A stretch of DNA of 64,000 nucleotides from Diplolepis rosae (taxonomy: Eukaryota; Arthropoda; Insecta; Hymenoptera; Diplolepididae), in contig JAPYXD010000169.1 of the NCBI GenBank assembly GCA_030998225.1, positions 434,001 to 498,000 of the forward strand, written 5' to 3'. Positions 35,546 to 46,014 of the stretch are shown piece after piece. A model generated the notes under the pieces. It saw only the letters and a program-made list of their open reading frames with translations. It was not told the origin of the DNA and did not search any database. The position numbers and the translations under genes were made by a program. How positions within the stretch are numbered: the first letter of the stretch is position 1; every line of letters starts with the position of its first letter.

Positions 35546-35711
35546 CTGTGGGTGAGAAAATAAAGGAAAATCAGCCGATTATCAGGCGATTCGTGCTCGC
35601 ATGCAGGACAACAACAATACAATTCAACTCACATGGATGGACAAGGACGAACAGTTCCCCTTGGACAATATCCACCACCTCATTAAAACAACTATAAGGT
35701 ATCCGAGGACG

Positions 35712-38700
35712 CTAATCGGAAGCAGCGGCCTCTAGATACGGCTTGAGGTCTTTGGTGTCCGCGCGGCCGACCGATTCGCCTCTAACATTCACGAGTTCGT
35801 AAATGTTTCGCGAGATCACTTTCGATACCGTGAATACGCCGTTAAATTTATTGGTGAGCGACGCGGTTATCCCTTTATTCGCGGAAGAAAGCGTACGGTC
35901 TCGCCGAAGAACGCGGTCACCGACTTGGTAGGTGCGCGGGCGTACTCGGAGATTATACGCGTGCGCCTGCTTATTATGGGCAGCATCTAAGTGTCTCTTC
36001 ATGAGGTCTCTTAAGGCTTCGAGCCTTTTGACTCTCTCGGACCAGTTGTCGACATTCCCGGGACGAGGGGGTTCTGATGAAACAGACTCGAGTTTTTCAT
36101 GAAGAGTGCCCTGGGGCAGTGGATCTCGGCCGAAATTTAAGAACGAGGGCGAGGTTTTTAAGGACGAATGATGCGCGGTGTTAAACGCGAAGCGGAAGTC
36201 GTTTAGGTGGACATCCCATTTGCGCTGCGTCTCCTTGATAAACGAGATTATCATCGTCTTTAATACTCGGTTGATTCGTTCGACCGGGTTCGCTTGCGGG
36301 TGGTATGGCGGCGTCTTAACGCGCTTGATCGCGTACTCGTGACAAATTTGGTCCACGACTTTGTTGCAAAATTCGGTGCCGTTGTCCGTAAATAAAAACT
36401 TCGGCGTACCCCAGCGAGTTATAACCAGGTCTTTAAATGCCCTGGTAATTGTCGCGCCATTCGCGTTTCTCAGTGGCAGGACTTCTATCCACCGCGTGAA
36501 AAAGTCCTGGAAAACAAGGACATAGCGGTGCTGAGCGGATGAGGGCGTATAAGGGCCCATAATATCCGCGCCAACCATAAGCCATGGCTCTTCGATCACC
36601 CTGTGGCCCATCTCACCAGCAGGTTTCGCCTGCTCTACCTTGCAGCGTTGGCAAATATCGCAGACTCTAACGTACTGCGCAACGTCGTGGTAGAAACCCG
36701 GCCAGTAGTAACGGGTGGCGAGACGATGGTAGGTTTTATCCACCCCTAAATGTCCCGCTTGAGGCTGATCATGCGCCTCAGCCAGAGCTGCAGCATGATG
36801 CTCTCTAGGGAGGACCATCTTCCACGAATCTAAATCTGGGAGGATGGGATCGAGCCATTTGTTCGCGCGGTGGTGGTATAAGAGTCCGTTCTCTATTTTC
36901 CACGTGGGGAACGCGCTCGGATTCTTCTGAACATCCGAGAGGCGCTTGAGATACCAAGCGTCCTCGGTTTTGTCCATTGTGGCGACCTCTTCAGGACTAT
37001 CTAAGTCCTGGTCGAGCCGTGATAGGAAGTCCGGCACGACATTTAAGGCCCCCTTTCTGTACTGAACCTCGAAGTCGTACTCTAGGAGACTTAATGCCCA
37101 ACGGGCTAATCGCCCAGTCGGGTCTTTTAGTGACCTGAGCCATCGAAGGCTACTATGGTCCGTTACGACCGTGAAACGGAATCCTTCCAGGTATTCACGG
37201 AACTTTTTGATTGCCCAGACGACGGCTAAGCATTCCTTCTCGGTCACCGAGTAGTTACGCTCGGCGGCTGAAAGGGAACGGCTGGCGTAAGCGATTACAC
37301 GCTCTGCGCCTTCTATCGTCTGGGTCAGTACTGCTCCAACTCCAGTGGAGCTTGCGTCCGTTTGTAAGGTGAACGGGCGCGTGAAGTCGGGGCGAGCAAC
37401 TACTGGCGCTGTAGTTAAGGCGGTTTTAATTGCCTCAAATGCAGCCTCCTGCTCTTCCTGCCAATCAAAGGGCTGCGCTTTCTTTAATAAACGGAAAAGG
37501 GGCTCTGCTACTGTCGCAAAGTTCGGTATAAAGCGCCGATACCAACCAGCCGAACCTAGAAAACTCCGAAGTTTGCGGATGTTTCGCGGCGCTGGCAAGT
37601 CCAAAATAGGGGCCAGCTTGCTTGGATCAACCTTGACGCCCTCGTTGTTAATGAGGAACCCAAGGTACCTGATCTCACTTCGGAAGAATAGGCATTTATC
37701 GGGGTTTACTGAGAGACCAGCAGCAGCGAGTCGATCTAATACCTCTTTTAACCATTTGAGGTGATCTTCGAAGGTTTCGCTCACTACTATGACGTCGTCT
37801 AAATAGGCGAACGCATGAGGTTCCAATTCCGGGCCAATGACTTTGTCGATTAGACGCTGGAACGTCGCAGGGGCGTTGGTAAGTCCAAAAGGCATGCGAG
37901 TAAATTGGAAAAGACCGCGCCCTGGTACCGTGAACGCGGTGAGTTCCTTACTCCTCTCATCTAGTGGTACCTGATGGAAGGCCTGGTCCAGGTCAATCGT
38001 GCTAATATAATTAGCTTTCTGGAGTTTGTCCAGGATGTTTGTCATTGGCGGAAGAGGATAAGCGTCCTTCTTTGTGACTCGATTTATTTCCCTGAAGTCG
38101 ATGCACAGACGATAAGTGCCATTCGACTTCCTTGCCATAACAACCGGTGAGGACCAAGCTCTATTAGATGGCTCAACTAATTTTTGTTCAATTAGCTTGT
38201 CCATCAGCTTGTTCATCTCGTCCATCACAGCGGGAGACCGAACATGGTACTTCTGCTTGATGGGCGGATGGTCACCCACATCAATGGTATGTTTGGCAAG
38301 GTGGGTAGCACCCAGTTCCTTTTTTGAAACCTTTAACTCGCGCTTAAGGAAATCCTCTACCAGGGCCATTTGTGTCTTGGTGAGTTCCTTAATCGCGGCG
38401 CACCCATCGTCGTCTATCCGCGCCAAGTTAGACAATAAGTCTATAGTGGCTGTGCGGTAAACTTCGTCGTCGTAAGCCATACGAATAACGTTGGCGTTGC
38501 CATCCACAATTAATCTAAATTGTCGAATGGCATCCATGCCCAGAACACATTGGTACTTAAAATTCGGTACCACTTTGTATTCTACGCACTTTTGGACGAC
38601 ATCTAGGGTGCTAGGTAGCGCCACTTGCCCTAAAACTGACTCTATGCTACCATTCGGGAATAGAATAGCTTTAACTTCAGAGGGTTTAATCTCTTGGTTA

Positions 38701-38900
38701 AATTCTGCGGCTAATTCTATCCCCTCTTTACCCAGAATGGATTTCGTGGAACCCGAGTCCACTAGCGCGTCGAGTTCTCTGTTGGCGATTTTTAATTTCA
38801 CGAAAAATCGTGTGCCTTGTTCATAAAATTTTAAGGCTGCGCAATCGTTTTCCGAGAACTTATCGGAATCGAGATATACGCGTGATTCGCCAGGCGACAT
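35712..38900 (-). CDS. pol: Gypsy-type Pol: protease, reverse transcriptase, RNase H, integrase
   Basis: 1062 residues from the ATG at 38900, but the frame stays open upstream across the end of gag, so translation as a gag-pol fusion by -1 frameshifting is likely. Protease active site DSGS is at residues 48-51. RT motifs include RLCIDFREINRVTKKDAYPL and the catalytic YLDDV at 366-370. RNase H starts at LQTDASSTGVGAVL and includes ECLAVVWAIKKFREYL. Integrase has an HHCC finger (the HLGVDKTYH ... CDICQRC region, around 700-750), and the triad Asp in VGADIMGPY, Asp in FTDNGTEF and Glu in NPVERINR (the last two 34 residues apart). The C-terminus carries a GDRVLRR-type barrel. No stops or missing residues were seen. 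It copies element RNA into DNA and inserts it into the genome. Confidence 0.95.
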   Translation of the reverse strand: MSPGESRVYLDSDKFSENDCAALKFYEQGTRFFVKLKIANRELDALVDSGSTKSILGKEGIELAAEFNQEIKPSEVKAILFPNGSIESVLGQVALPSTLDVVQKCVEYKVVPNFKYQCVLGMDAIRQFRLIVDGNANVIRMAYDDEVYRTATIDLLSNLARIDDDGCAAIKELTKTQMALVEDFLKRELKVSKKELGATHLAKHTIDVGDHPPIKQKYHVRSPAVMDEMNKLMDKLIEQKLVEPSNRAWSSPVVMARKSNGTYRLCIDFREINRVTKKDAYPLPPMTNILDKLQKANYISTIDLDQAFHQVPLDERSKELTAFTVPGRGLFQFTRMPFGLTNAPATFQRLIDKVIGPELEPHAFAYLDDVIVVSETFEDHLKWLKEVLDRLAAAGLSVNPDKCLFFRSEIRYLGFLINNEGVKVDPSKLAPILDLPAPRNIRKLRSFLGSAGWYRRFIPNFATVAEPLFRLLKKAQPFDWQEEQEAAFEAIKTALTTAPVVARPDFTRPFTLQTDASSTGVGAVLTQTIEGAERVIAYASRSLSAAERNYSVTEKECLAVVWAIKKFREYLEGFRFTVVTDHSSLRWLRSLKDPTGRLARWALSLLEYDFEVQYRKGALNVVPDFLSRLDQDLDSPEEVATMDKTEDAWYLKRLSDVQKNPSAFPTWKIENGLLYHHRANKWLDPILPDLDSWKMVLPREHHAAALAEAHDQPQAGHLGVDKTYHRLATRYYWPGFYHDVAQYVRVCDICQRCKVEQAKPAGEMGHRVIEEPWLMVGADIMGPYTPSSAQHRYVLVFQDFFTRWIEVLPLRNANGATITRAFKDLVITRWGTPKFLFTDNGTEFCNKVVDQICHEYAIKRVKTPPYHPQANPVERINRVLKTMIISFIKETQRKWDVHLNDFRFAFNTAHHSSLKTSPSFLNFGRDPLPQGTLHEKLESVSSEPPRPGNVDNWSERVKRLEALRDLMKRHLDAAHNKQAHAYNLRVRPRTYQVGDRVLRRDRTLSSANKGITASLTNKFNGVFTVSKVISRNIYELVNVRGESVGRADTKDLKPYLEAAASD

Positions 38901-39016
38901 ACGCGCCCCCTCCCCGCCAGAATACGATAAGGGCGAGAAAAATGGAGTAACAGAGTACTCATTAGAGACGCTGGTAGCAAGGTCTAATAAAATTGGGCTA
39001 GTTTCAGCGCTGACCT

Positions 39017-40771
39017 TTAGCGCTGAGCCCGTTTCGCGTTTCCCGGAGGCTTTTTGGAAGCTTTACACTCCGGTGTAGGGCAATCCGGGGTTCTATATCC
39101 TGTACGACCACATTTGTAGCAAAATATTTGCTGTTTCTTTGTACATTGCATTGTACTGTGGTCGTGAGGTGCAGGTATGCTATAAGAAAGGCAATTCCTG
39201 CATATAATTGTCGCCGAAGTAGATGGCGCTTGAGAAATTGCATCTACATTTATTTTTGCCGCGTTTTCTTCACGCTTGTTTGCCGAGGAAAGTCTTTGTG
39301 CGTAGTTTTTGTTAGTCTTTTTACCCGGCCTAGGGCTTTTTTGCCTAGGTGGGCTATGTGACATTGCGTCGCATCTCACTGTCCGAGGGGGTGAATGTTT
39401 TTTTTCACTAGGAATATTTTCCTCTTCGAAATTTGCGTCCATCGCTGCCAAACTCGCCTTCGTGTTCCGAGTTTCTTCGCCCTTATACGCGAATTCTGGT
39501 AAGAATGACGTTTCCGGCGCAGGGGGTGGTTTGTAATCGCGGATGGTTGCCCATTCCGCTTCCCAATCTTTACCCAGCTGCGCGAGTTCCTCGAAATCGG
39601 CGATATCCTTGCGCTTTATTACGCGCCTAAATTCTGGTGTCAACCCCCTATGAGCATTATTAAGTTGCTCTTCAACCGAGTATGGACCGTCTAACATGGC
39701 GTATAAACCTAACAGGCAAGTTAGATAGTCTTCAATTTTTTCTTTCGCGCCTTGAGTGCGCGCGCGGATTTGATCTCTTACACGGCGGTCAAAATTATCG
39801 TCGCCAAATCGACTTCTGAAAGCTGCTCTAAATGTGGACCATGATGTCCATTGCGACTTCTTCAGCCGATACCATTGTAGAGCGACACCTGTCAGCAGCA
39901 ATGGTAGTGCGCTTATTAATTCAATATCCGTGAGTGGAGAAAAAATTCTGCACTCGTCTACTCGCGTTAAAAAATCTTCCGCGCTTGCCTTAGATGAGCC
40001 ATTAAATTTTAAATTCCATTGGCGCACTACTTTACCGACGTCCCTATTTAATTCAACACGAGTGTTGGTACCTCGCGAATTATGATTATAGGGGTTGGTA
40101 GGCGCGGAATTAAAATTTTGCTCCTCATCTGACGTTATTTGCGGAATTCGCGTCGAATTATACACATTTGCGCCACCATTATTGTGTGGCGCATAGGGGT
40201 TGAAATTACTATGAATATTAGGGGTTGACTCCCCCATGTAGTCGAAACTTTGTTGCGCGACAAAAGGTATAACGCGACGTGGAACAAAAGGCGGTGATTC
40301 CGTCGTTAAGTTACTTAAAATAGTTGTGCTCGGGGCCTGGTGCGCAACAGGTACGAACCTGGATGCATTTTCGAAATGAGATGCAACGGGCCCTGGGTAG
40401 GATGCGGTGTACGCCTGTGAATATGGTGCGTATGACGCGCCTGCGCAGGTCGTAATTGTCGACGTGGTCGTCGCGGTGGAGGTAGCGTGGGCGTGGGTGG
40501 TAAACGCAGTCGTGCCTAAAATGTTCGATAAGTCCGACGGTTTTTTAGATACCGTTTGATCATCGCGTATTTGCGGTTGTGACGCGTCCAGTGTGTCATC
40601 TGCATCCCACGGTATATTAATATCGCCTGCTCTCTTTTTAATATATCGAACTACGCGATCTCTTAAAATTGGTACCACCCCCGCTGCATTTATATTAAAT
40701 GCATTCGCGAGTCTACGCAGTTCTATTTCACCCAGCGTATACACCCACGATTCGGTTGCGTTAGAATCCAT
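39017..40771 (-). CDS. gag: Gypsy-type Gag with zinc knuckles
   Basis: 584 residues from ATG 40771. The N-terminal 55 residues (YTLGEIELRRLANAFNI, then VVPILRDRVVRYI) resemble a SAP-like helix pair. A long low-complexity T/A/P-rich linker follows. The capsid-type core contains WNLKFNGSSKASAEDFLTRV, LTGVALQWYRL and FRAAFRSRFGDDNFDRRV. The C-terminus has two knuckles: CRNCLSYSIPAPHDHSTMQC and CYKCGRTGYRTPDC, the second with Tyr in place of the usual His. The product should assemble the particle and bind element RNA. It overlaps the upstream extension of the pol frame, which is shifted by -1. Open throughout. Confidence 0.93.
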   Translation of the reverse strand: MDSNATESWVYTLGEIELRRLANAFNINAAGVVPILRDRVVRYIKKRAGDINIPWDADDTLDASQPQIRDDQTVSKKPSDLSNILGTTAFTTHAHATSTATTTSTITTCAGASYAPYSQAYTASYPGPVASHFENASRFVPVAHQAPSTTILSNLTTESPPFVPRRVIPFVAQQSFDYMGESTPNIHSNFNPYAPHNNGGANVYNSTRIPQITSDEEQNFNSAPTNPYNHNSRGTNTRVELNRDVGKVVRQWNLKFNGSSKASAEDFLTRVDECRIFSPLTDIELISALPLLLTGVALQWYRLKKSQWTSWSTFRAAFRSRFGDDNFDRRVRDQIRARTQGAKEKIEDYLTCLLGLYAMLDGPYSVEEQLNNAHRGLTPEFRRVIKRKDIADFEELAQLGKDWEAEWATIRDYKPPPAPETSFLPEFAYKGEETRNTKASLAAMDANFEEENIPSEKKHSPPRTVRCDAMSHSPPRQKSPRPGKKTNKNYAQRLSSANKREENAAKINVDAISQAPSTSATIICRNCLSYSIPAPHDHSTMQCTKKQQIFCYKCGRTGYRTPDCPTPECKASKKPPGNAKRAQR

Positions 40772-41995
40772 TTTCGAGCTGATGAAAACAATTTAAACGA
40801 CGTAAAATTGTTTAATTAAATAATAATAATTTATGTTTTAAATTAATATACTTGTAATAAACTTTTAATAATCTAATGAAATTAAGAAATTGAACGAAAC
40901 GTGAATTTATTTCTACATTTCCTCGCGCTGTGGTATCAAGTGACAGTTCGGCTGCTAGAAAAGGACCGCGATACTCCGACACTCGCCGAGCGCAGTCACG
41001 AAGTTCACGTGCGCGTCGACGAGTCGAGGCAAGAGGCCAAGATGGCGAAAACTGAAATTCATCGCTCCGTAATAGCGTCGGTTCTCGCGAGGCACGAACG
41101 CGAGCGAAGACGTACGGAGTTTGTCGAGCCGTCGAGCGAGGTAAGATGGCGAGAACTGCGGAAGGCTGTCAGCTAGCAGGCTGAGACCGCGTCGCGCGAG
41201 TCGAACCGAGCTGTCACGAGGAGTACCGAAGGCGGTCAGGCGTCGTGCACTGTGTACGCAAGCTATGTCGAGTGACAGGTGCGAGAGAATTGCTTTTATT
41301 CTCTTGGACTTTTCACTCGATTTTTATGTATTCCAGGTTGCTCCTTATTGTCCAAATTTTTGGAACAATCTCATAAATAGTTTTACTATTTAATGAGATT
41401 ATTTAGGATAAATTACGAACGTGATTTTAATTGATAATTAATTAAAATCGACCGATCTGTCAACCGAACAGCTGTTTAATCGCACTCCCGGAGAAATAGA
41501 GTGAAACACTTCACTCGCGTACACGATTTTTCGCGACCTATCACCGCCTACCCGCACTTTAAATTAATAAGGCAGCTTTATAGTGCAGAGCACTTTTATT
41601 CTTGTATAGCGCTCTAGCGCTTTTATTCTTGTATAGCGCTTTAGCGCTTAATCAAAAAAATACAAGATATAAAATGTGTTACATACATAATTCTAATCAA
41701 TGTATAAATACATATAAAACATTTAAACATATAATACATAAAATGAATATTTTTATAATTTGAAAAATGAAATAATCCAAAATCCTGCGCAGATAAGCTA
41801 GCGCAATCAAGCTGAAAATAAAATTCAGGAGGAAAAAAATTATATTCAAAAAAGAATATTAAATAGAAAGTTTCAAAACTCAACTCAAAATTAAAAATTT
41901 GAGTCTTGAGTATTCGATGAAATTTCCAAGCTTCATCAAGAAAGGAAGCTTGTTCACAAAATAAAGGCCGATGATTCCCGATGATTCGAACTCCT
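40772..41995 (-). other. 5' leader of the Gypsy element
   Basis: About 1.2 kb between primer-binding site and gag. It contains CG-rich DNA (40960-41280) with AAGATGGCG words and a two-unit 27-bp tandem repeat, CTTTTATTCTTGTATAGCGC..., at 41593-41646. The plus-strand frame at 40901-41176 and minus frame from 42357 are not supported. Confidence 0.7.
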
Positions 41996-42013
41996 TTTAG
42001 CCGTTGGGCGCCA
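41996..42013 (-). other. Primer-binding site of the Gypsy element
   Basis: The minus strand reads TGGCGCCCAACGGCTAAA two bases inside the 5' LTR, matching the first eleven bases of the site in the element at 21473. Confidence 0.88.
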
Positions 42014-42015
42014 TT

Positions 42016-43331
42016 TATAACGGGTGACCTCCGCTGAAACGTCAAAAGGAAATTGAACTTATCAAAGCGGACCCGAGGACTCGGGATTACCCTCGGTGTC
42101 ACCTGCGTTACTAAGGCGGCTTCTAATATGAGCGCCTGGCGTCTCTCGACGCCATATTTATAAAAGCAATGACCCTGAAAATAAGAGAACTTAGCATGCA
42201 ACAAAAGCGAAGCCAAGCAAGGGTTCCGGCTAGGGTGGATGTGAATTCGGGAGTCCGGATCAGGTAGAGGTTGGAAGGTTAAGGAAAGGAACCTTAACCT
42301 AAAAACAGAAGCTCTTGTGCAAAAAAAAAAAAAAAAAAAAAAATTAAAATAAATCAAGCAGCGTATAACATTAATTTGTGCTACAATTTATTTATTCATT
42401 GGGCAAAGGCCCTGGCTCGATATAAATTCAAACAGCGAAAATAAGTTCGATACAAAAGGAAAAAGAATTGCAGAGCTCTGAGAGCCTGAGAGCCACGGTT
42501 TACCAGAATAAAAGTTTCAATTTAGCCCGGAATGAAGTCTCAAAAACTCACCGGTGATCTGGCCGCGATCTCGCGCCTTACTTCGTCCAAATCGAAGTCC
42601 TTCACGTCCATTACGGGGAAAGATAAGACTCAATAAATTGTTTTGCCGTTTTGGCTGGTTCTCACCCGGATCGCAACGACAGAATAAAGCTGCGCGCCAG
42701 AGGTGTCGCGTTGTTTTATTACATCAGCTGGAAAGGCCAGCGCACGCGCATGAAGCTCAGGTTTGCGCGGGCGACTCGTCTTGTGAGGACGACGGCGCCA
42801 GGCAACCAATGAGCTGAAGCGTCTATCGGTCAGCTTGCCCCATTGGCTTAAAACGTAGAGGGGTGCGTTTAAACTACGTAGAGTTAGTACTGCACAAAAA
42901 AGCAGTTACAAGTAGACAAGGCTTACACATAATTTATAATATAATTTCTAATTGTTCCATCTCGCCATGCCCATCCTTATTTTATTTATAATTATGATGG
43001 TGCGACGTTTTTGGAAACTATGGGCTGCAGCACGTGGTCGTTTCAGATGCCATGCCTGCTGGGTGATGCCCTCTGTGGCTTGCCTGTGAACCCCTCTGCG
43101 TGCGATGGTAACACAGCGATCTCTTTGGCGGCGCCTTTCAAACTGGTGTTTTTCAATGAAACAAAATAAAAAAAGAAAACGGCCAGAAAAACAGTAAAAA
43201 AAATAAAAGAATTTTATAAGCAGCTCTCAGACTATCCCTGACAGTTTTGAGTTTTAATTAAAAGGTGGCTTGGGCTCGATCCTGTCGTTGCCGGTCGAGG
43301 TAAAAAAGTTAACGTAATTTACCACGTTACA
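42016..43331 (-). repeat. 5' LTR of the Gypsy element
   Basis: 1316 bp; TGTAACGTGG at its 5' end on the minus strand. It contains a long A-run at 42320-42342. Promoter elements were not resolved. Confidence 0.95.
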
Positions 43332-43335
43332 GTAT

Positions 43336-45020
43336 GTACATGCTGTCAGTGAAAACACTTATAGTACAGTCATTTGAGTAAGTCTTCATTAAAGAAAAAA
43401 TCTTTATACAATCTTTTTTCCAAATCCAATATTTCACCTCCAATTTTTGCTTAGTAGATTATTTTAATATTCCAAAAATGAGGACACTTTAGGGACACGT
43501 AGCAAAAAAGGAAAGTATTTTAAAATATTGGATCTATAACTTAATTCGTGCGGTTTTTTTTCAAAATTTGAACGTTTATTTAAGAGAAACATGTATAATA
43601 GTATTATTCAAAGTATTGCCCATCTGAAGCTATGACTTTTTCTCATCTTTCTGGCAATTTGTGGATTCCATCCCAAAAGAACTGCGCCGGCTTGGCGGCC
43701 AAGAATGAATCAAGCCAACTTTTGATACCCTGTTCTGATGTGAACCGTATTCCAGTGAGGGCGTTCTGCATCGACCGGAACAAATGTTAGTCAGAAGGGG
43801 CAAGGTCCGGGCTATAAGGCGGGTGGGGTAAAACTCCCCATCCACTGTTTCCAAATAGTTTTTAACCGGAATAGCAACATAGGGCCGAGCGTTGTCATGA
43901 TGGAAAATTATTGCCTCGTGTCTGGTTATATATTCCGGGCGTTTTTCGGCTATTGCTCTCTTCAAACGAATTAATTGTGTTCGGTAGCGTTTTCCATTGA
44001 TGGTTTCACCCGGTTTTAGCAGCTAATGATACAGCACACCCTTCTGATCCCACCAAACACAGAGCATTACCTTCGCGCCATGGATATTCGGCTTCGCCGT
44101 TGATTTGGCTGGTTGGCCGGGTTTCACATATGATTTTTTGCGCTTGGGGTTGTCGTAATGGATCCGTTTTTCATCACCAGTAACAATCCTATGCAAAAAT
44201 GACTTCTTTTTGTGGCGTTCCAGCAGCATTTCGGACATGCAAAACCGCCTTTCAACGACTCTCGGCTTGAGTACATGTGGAACCAAATTTCCTTGCTGTT
44301 GAATATATCCGGCTGTTTTTAAACGTTTTAAAATGGCTGCTTCTGTGACTCCCGAAGATTCTGCGATCTCTTATTGTGTTTGGCAACAATCTTCATCGAG
44401 TAATGCTTCCAGTTCTTCATCTTTAAACTTTTTTGGCTTCCCAGGACGTTCTTCGCCTTCCAAGCGAAAATCACCACTTTTAAATCGTGCAAACCACTTT
44501 TGGCACGTTCCCTCAGCTAGAGCATGTTCACCATAAACTTTCACCAAAATACAATGACTTTCGGCAGCAGTTTTCTTCATATTAAAGTAGTGAAGAAGAA
44601 CTCCCTTCAAAAACACTTTTTTAGGCACAAAGTTCGACATATTTGAGTGAAAAAAATTATTGTTTTTGTACGATCAAACGTAGAAGTTTAAACAGGGGTT
44701 CTAGAGTAGAATCGCATATAGACGCAAGTCGAAAGTTGGAACGTAGGATTTTGTGTGGGGATAAGTTGTAGGTACCTACGAAGGATTTTGTGTAGGGACA
44801 AGTCGCAGGTCTCTGCGTAGGATTTGGTGTAGGAACAAGGCGTAGATTTTTACGTTGGATCCTATGCAGGATACTATATAGGATCCTATGCCAAATCCTA
44901 TAGGCACTACCTAGAAGGAAACACCCACGTAGGATCCTATATAGGAACGTATATAGGTGCCCACATAAAACACTTTATAGGATCATATATAGGGACCCAT
45001 GTAGGAATTTGCAGCAATTC
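43336..45020 (-). mobile_element. Repeat family with GGATCCTATA motifs, copy B, interrupted by a mariner
   Basis: 43340-43526 and 44675-45020 are the reverse complement of 7893-8062 and 6898-7275. They include TAATCTACTAAGCAAAAATT (inverted here), the 37-bp tandem units (about three) and the GGATCCTATATAGGA cluster ending at GTAGGAATTTGCA near 45015. The mariner at 43526-44675 separates the two parts. Its junction at TATTTTAAAATACTTTCC marks the insertion point relative to copy A. Confidence 0.75.
43526..44675 (-). pseudogene. mariner transposase (D,D34D type), degenerate copy 1
   Basis: Starting at 44640 the minus strand reads MSNFVPKKVFLKGVLLHYFN, then a helix-turn-helix region with QKWFARFKSGDF, broken by a stop near 44371. 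Later frames carry [15 protein letters not shown] (first Asp), [37 protein letters not shown] (second Asp) and a frameshifted end with the third region. Several frame breaks make it inactive. The 3' terminus TTGGATCTATAACTTAATTC (43528 onward) is shared with copy 2. No matching 5' terminal repeat was found, so the 5' end is probably truncated. Confidence 0.85.
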
Positions 45021-45459
45021 AATTGTATTTTGGTATTTTTAGTCCTCAGTTGGCTCAGCCTTAGTAATAATACTACTGAAAACTTAATTTGATTATCTGA
45101 GTAAAATTTGATTGATCGTAAGACACGTTTCATTAGTAATATTCTAATTATATCACTGTAGTCACATTTGAAGTTTTTTTATACTTCAATTGTACTTATT
45201 TCATATTTTGAAAAATCAAGTCATGTCAACGAATTGCATCTAAATACCGTTTATTTTATTTCGAAAAGTTACTGTCATCTTCGAAAATAACACTACAACT
45301 ACTGACTCATTTTTTATACAATTTTTTGCTGTTTTACTACGCGATATAACATATATTGTAATATATGCAACAGTTGTCAAATTATTCCTGAAACTATGGT
45401 AGTATGAACTTGAAAATGTGAAGATCAGAAATATTTACAAACATCGGAGACAAAGTTTA
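45021..45459. other. AT-rich stretch without recognisable gene
   Basis: Nothing supported was seen on either strand. Confidence 0.4.
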
Positions 45460-45968
45460 AGGTGGCTTCGGCGTTTATAAAAATAATTATTGACGGATCT
45501 GAAACTTAGAGTTTATCTGAATAAAATATACTACATTCATTCAGAAAAAAGAAATACCATGATTGACGATATAATTTCCGAAAAAATGTCGGTTTAACAC
45601 GTAGTCTTATGGGACTTCTTATCAAAATCGGCGAAACTCCGGAAGAAATCACGATTTCCCATAAATCAAACATATACTAATACTTCCGATTTCGAAGAAT
45701 CTATTAGTTCTATGAAAACAAAGGGTTGACGACTTCAATAAAGAGAAAATTGCGAGAAAAGTACAAAATATAAAAAACACCTCGAAGTGAAACTAATAAA
45801 TTTTTACTATCGCTTTTTTGGCGTCATTTACGCGATTTCTTACTCTTCCACTTAGATGTGACTGTAATAAGTATGATTATCAAAAAAATAAGTAGCAATG
45901 AGCATCCCTGTAAAACATGCCCCCACGGTGCCCCTCACTTCATACGACACCAAACGCCGAAGCCACCT
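45460..45968. mobile_element. MITE with AGGTGGCTTCGGCGTTT termini
   Basis: AGGTGGCTTCGGCGTTT at the left faces AAACGCCGAAGCCACCT at the right, a perfect 17-base inverted repeat. The flanks read TTA on each side (GTTTA| and |TTATC), a possible 3-bp target duplication of PIF/Harbinger type. 509 bp, no coding capacity. Confidence 0.7.
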
Positions 45969-46014
45969 TTATCACGTTTTTTTAATGTGAAAATAATCAC
46001 TCATAAAAAATACA

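Larger units (their letters stand above)
33337..43331 (-). mobile_element. Structurally complete Gypsy-type LTR retrotransposon, TSD GTAT
   Basis: Flanking direct repeats 33337-34651 and 42016-43331 read, on the minus strand, TGTAACGTGG ... CCCGTTATA. GTAT flanks both ends (33333-33336, 43332-43335). In minus-strand order it has: 5' LTR, primer-binding site, 1.2 kb leader, gag, pol in the -1 frame, a spliced third ORF, a GGGGGG-rich purine tract and the 3' LTR. Total 9995 bp. The two LTRs show only about seven differences by eye in 1.3 kb, and gag and pol are open throughout, so this copy is young and could be active. Confidence 0.95.

Noticed and set aside
37345..38826. Plus-strand frames of 111-139 codons
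   Set aside because: They are antisense shadows of the intact pol gene.
41641..42357. 238-codon minus-strand frame across the Gypsy leader and LTR
   Set aside because: It reads through the LTR boundary and primer-binding site, and its first part is low-complexity Phe from an A-run.
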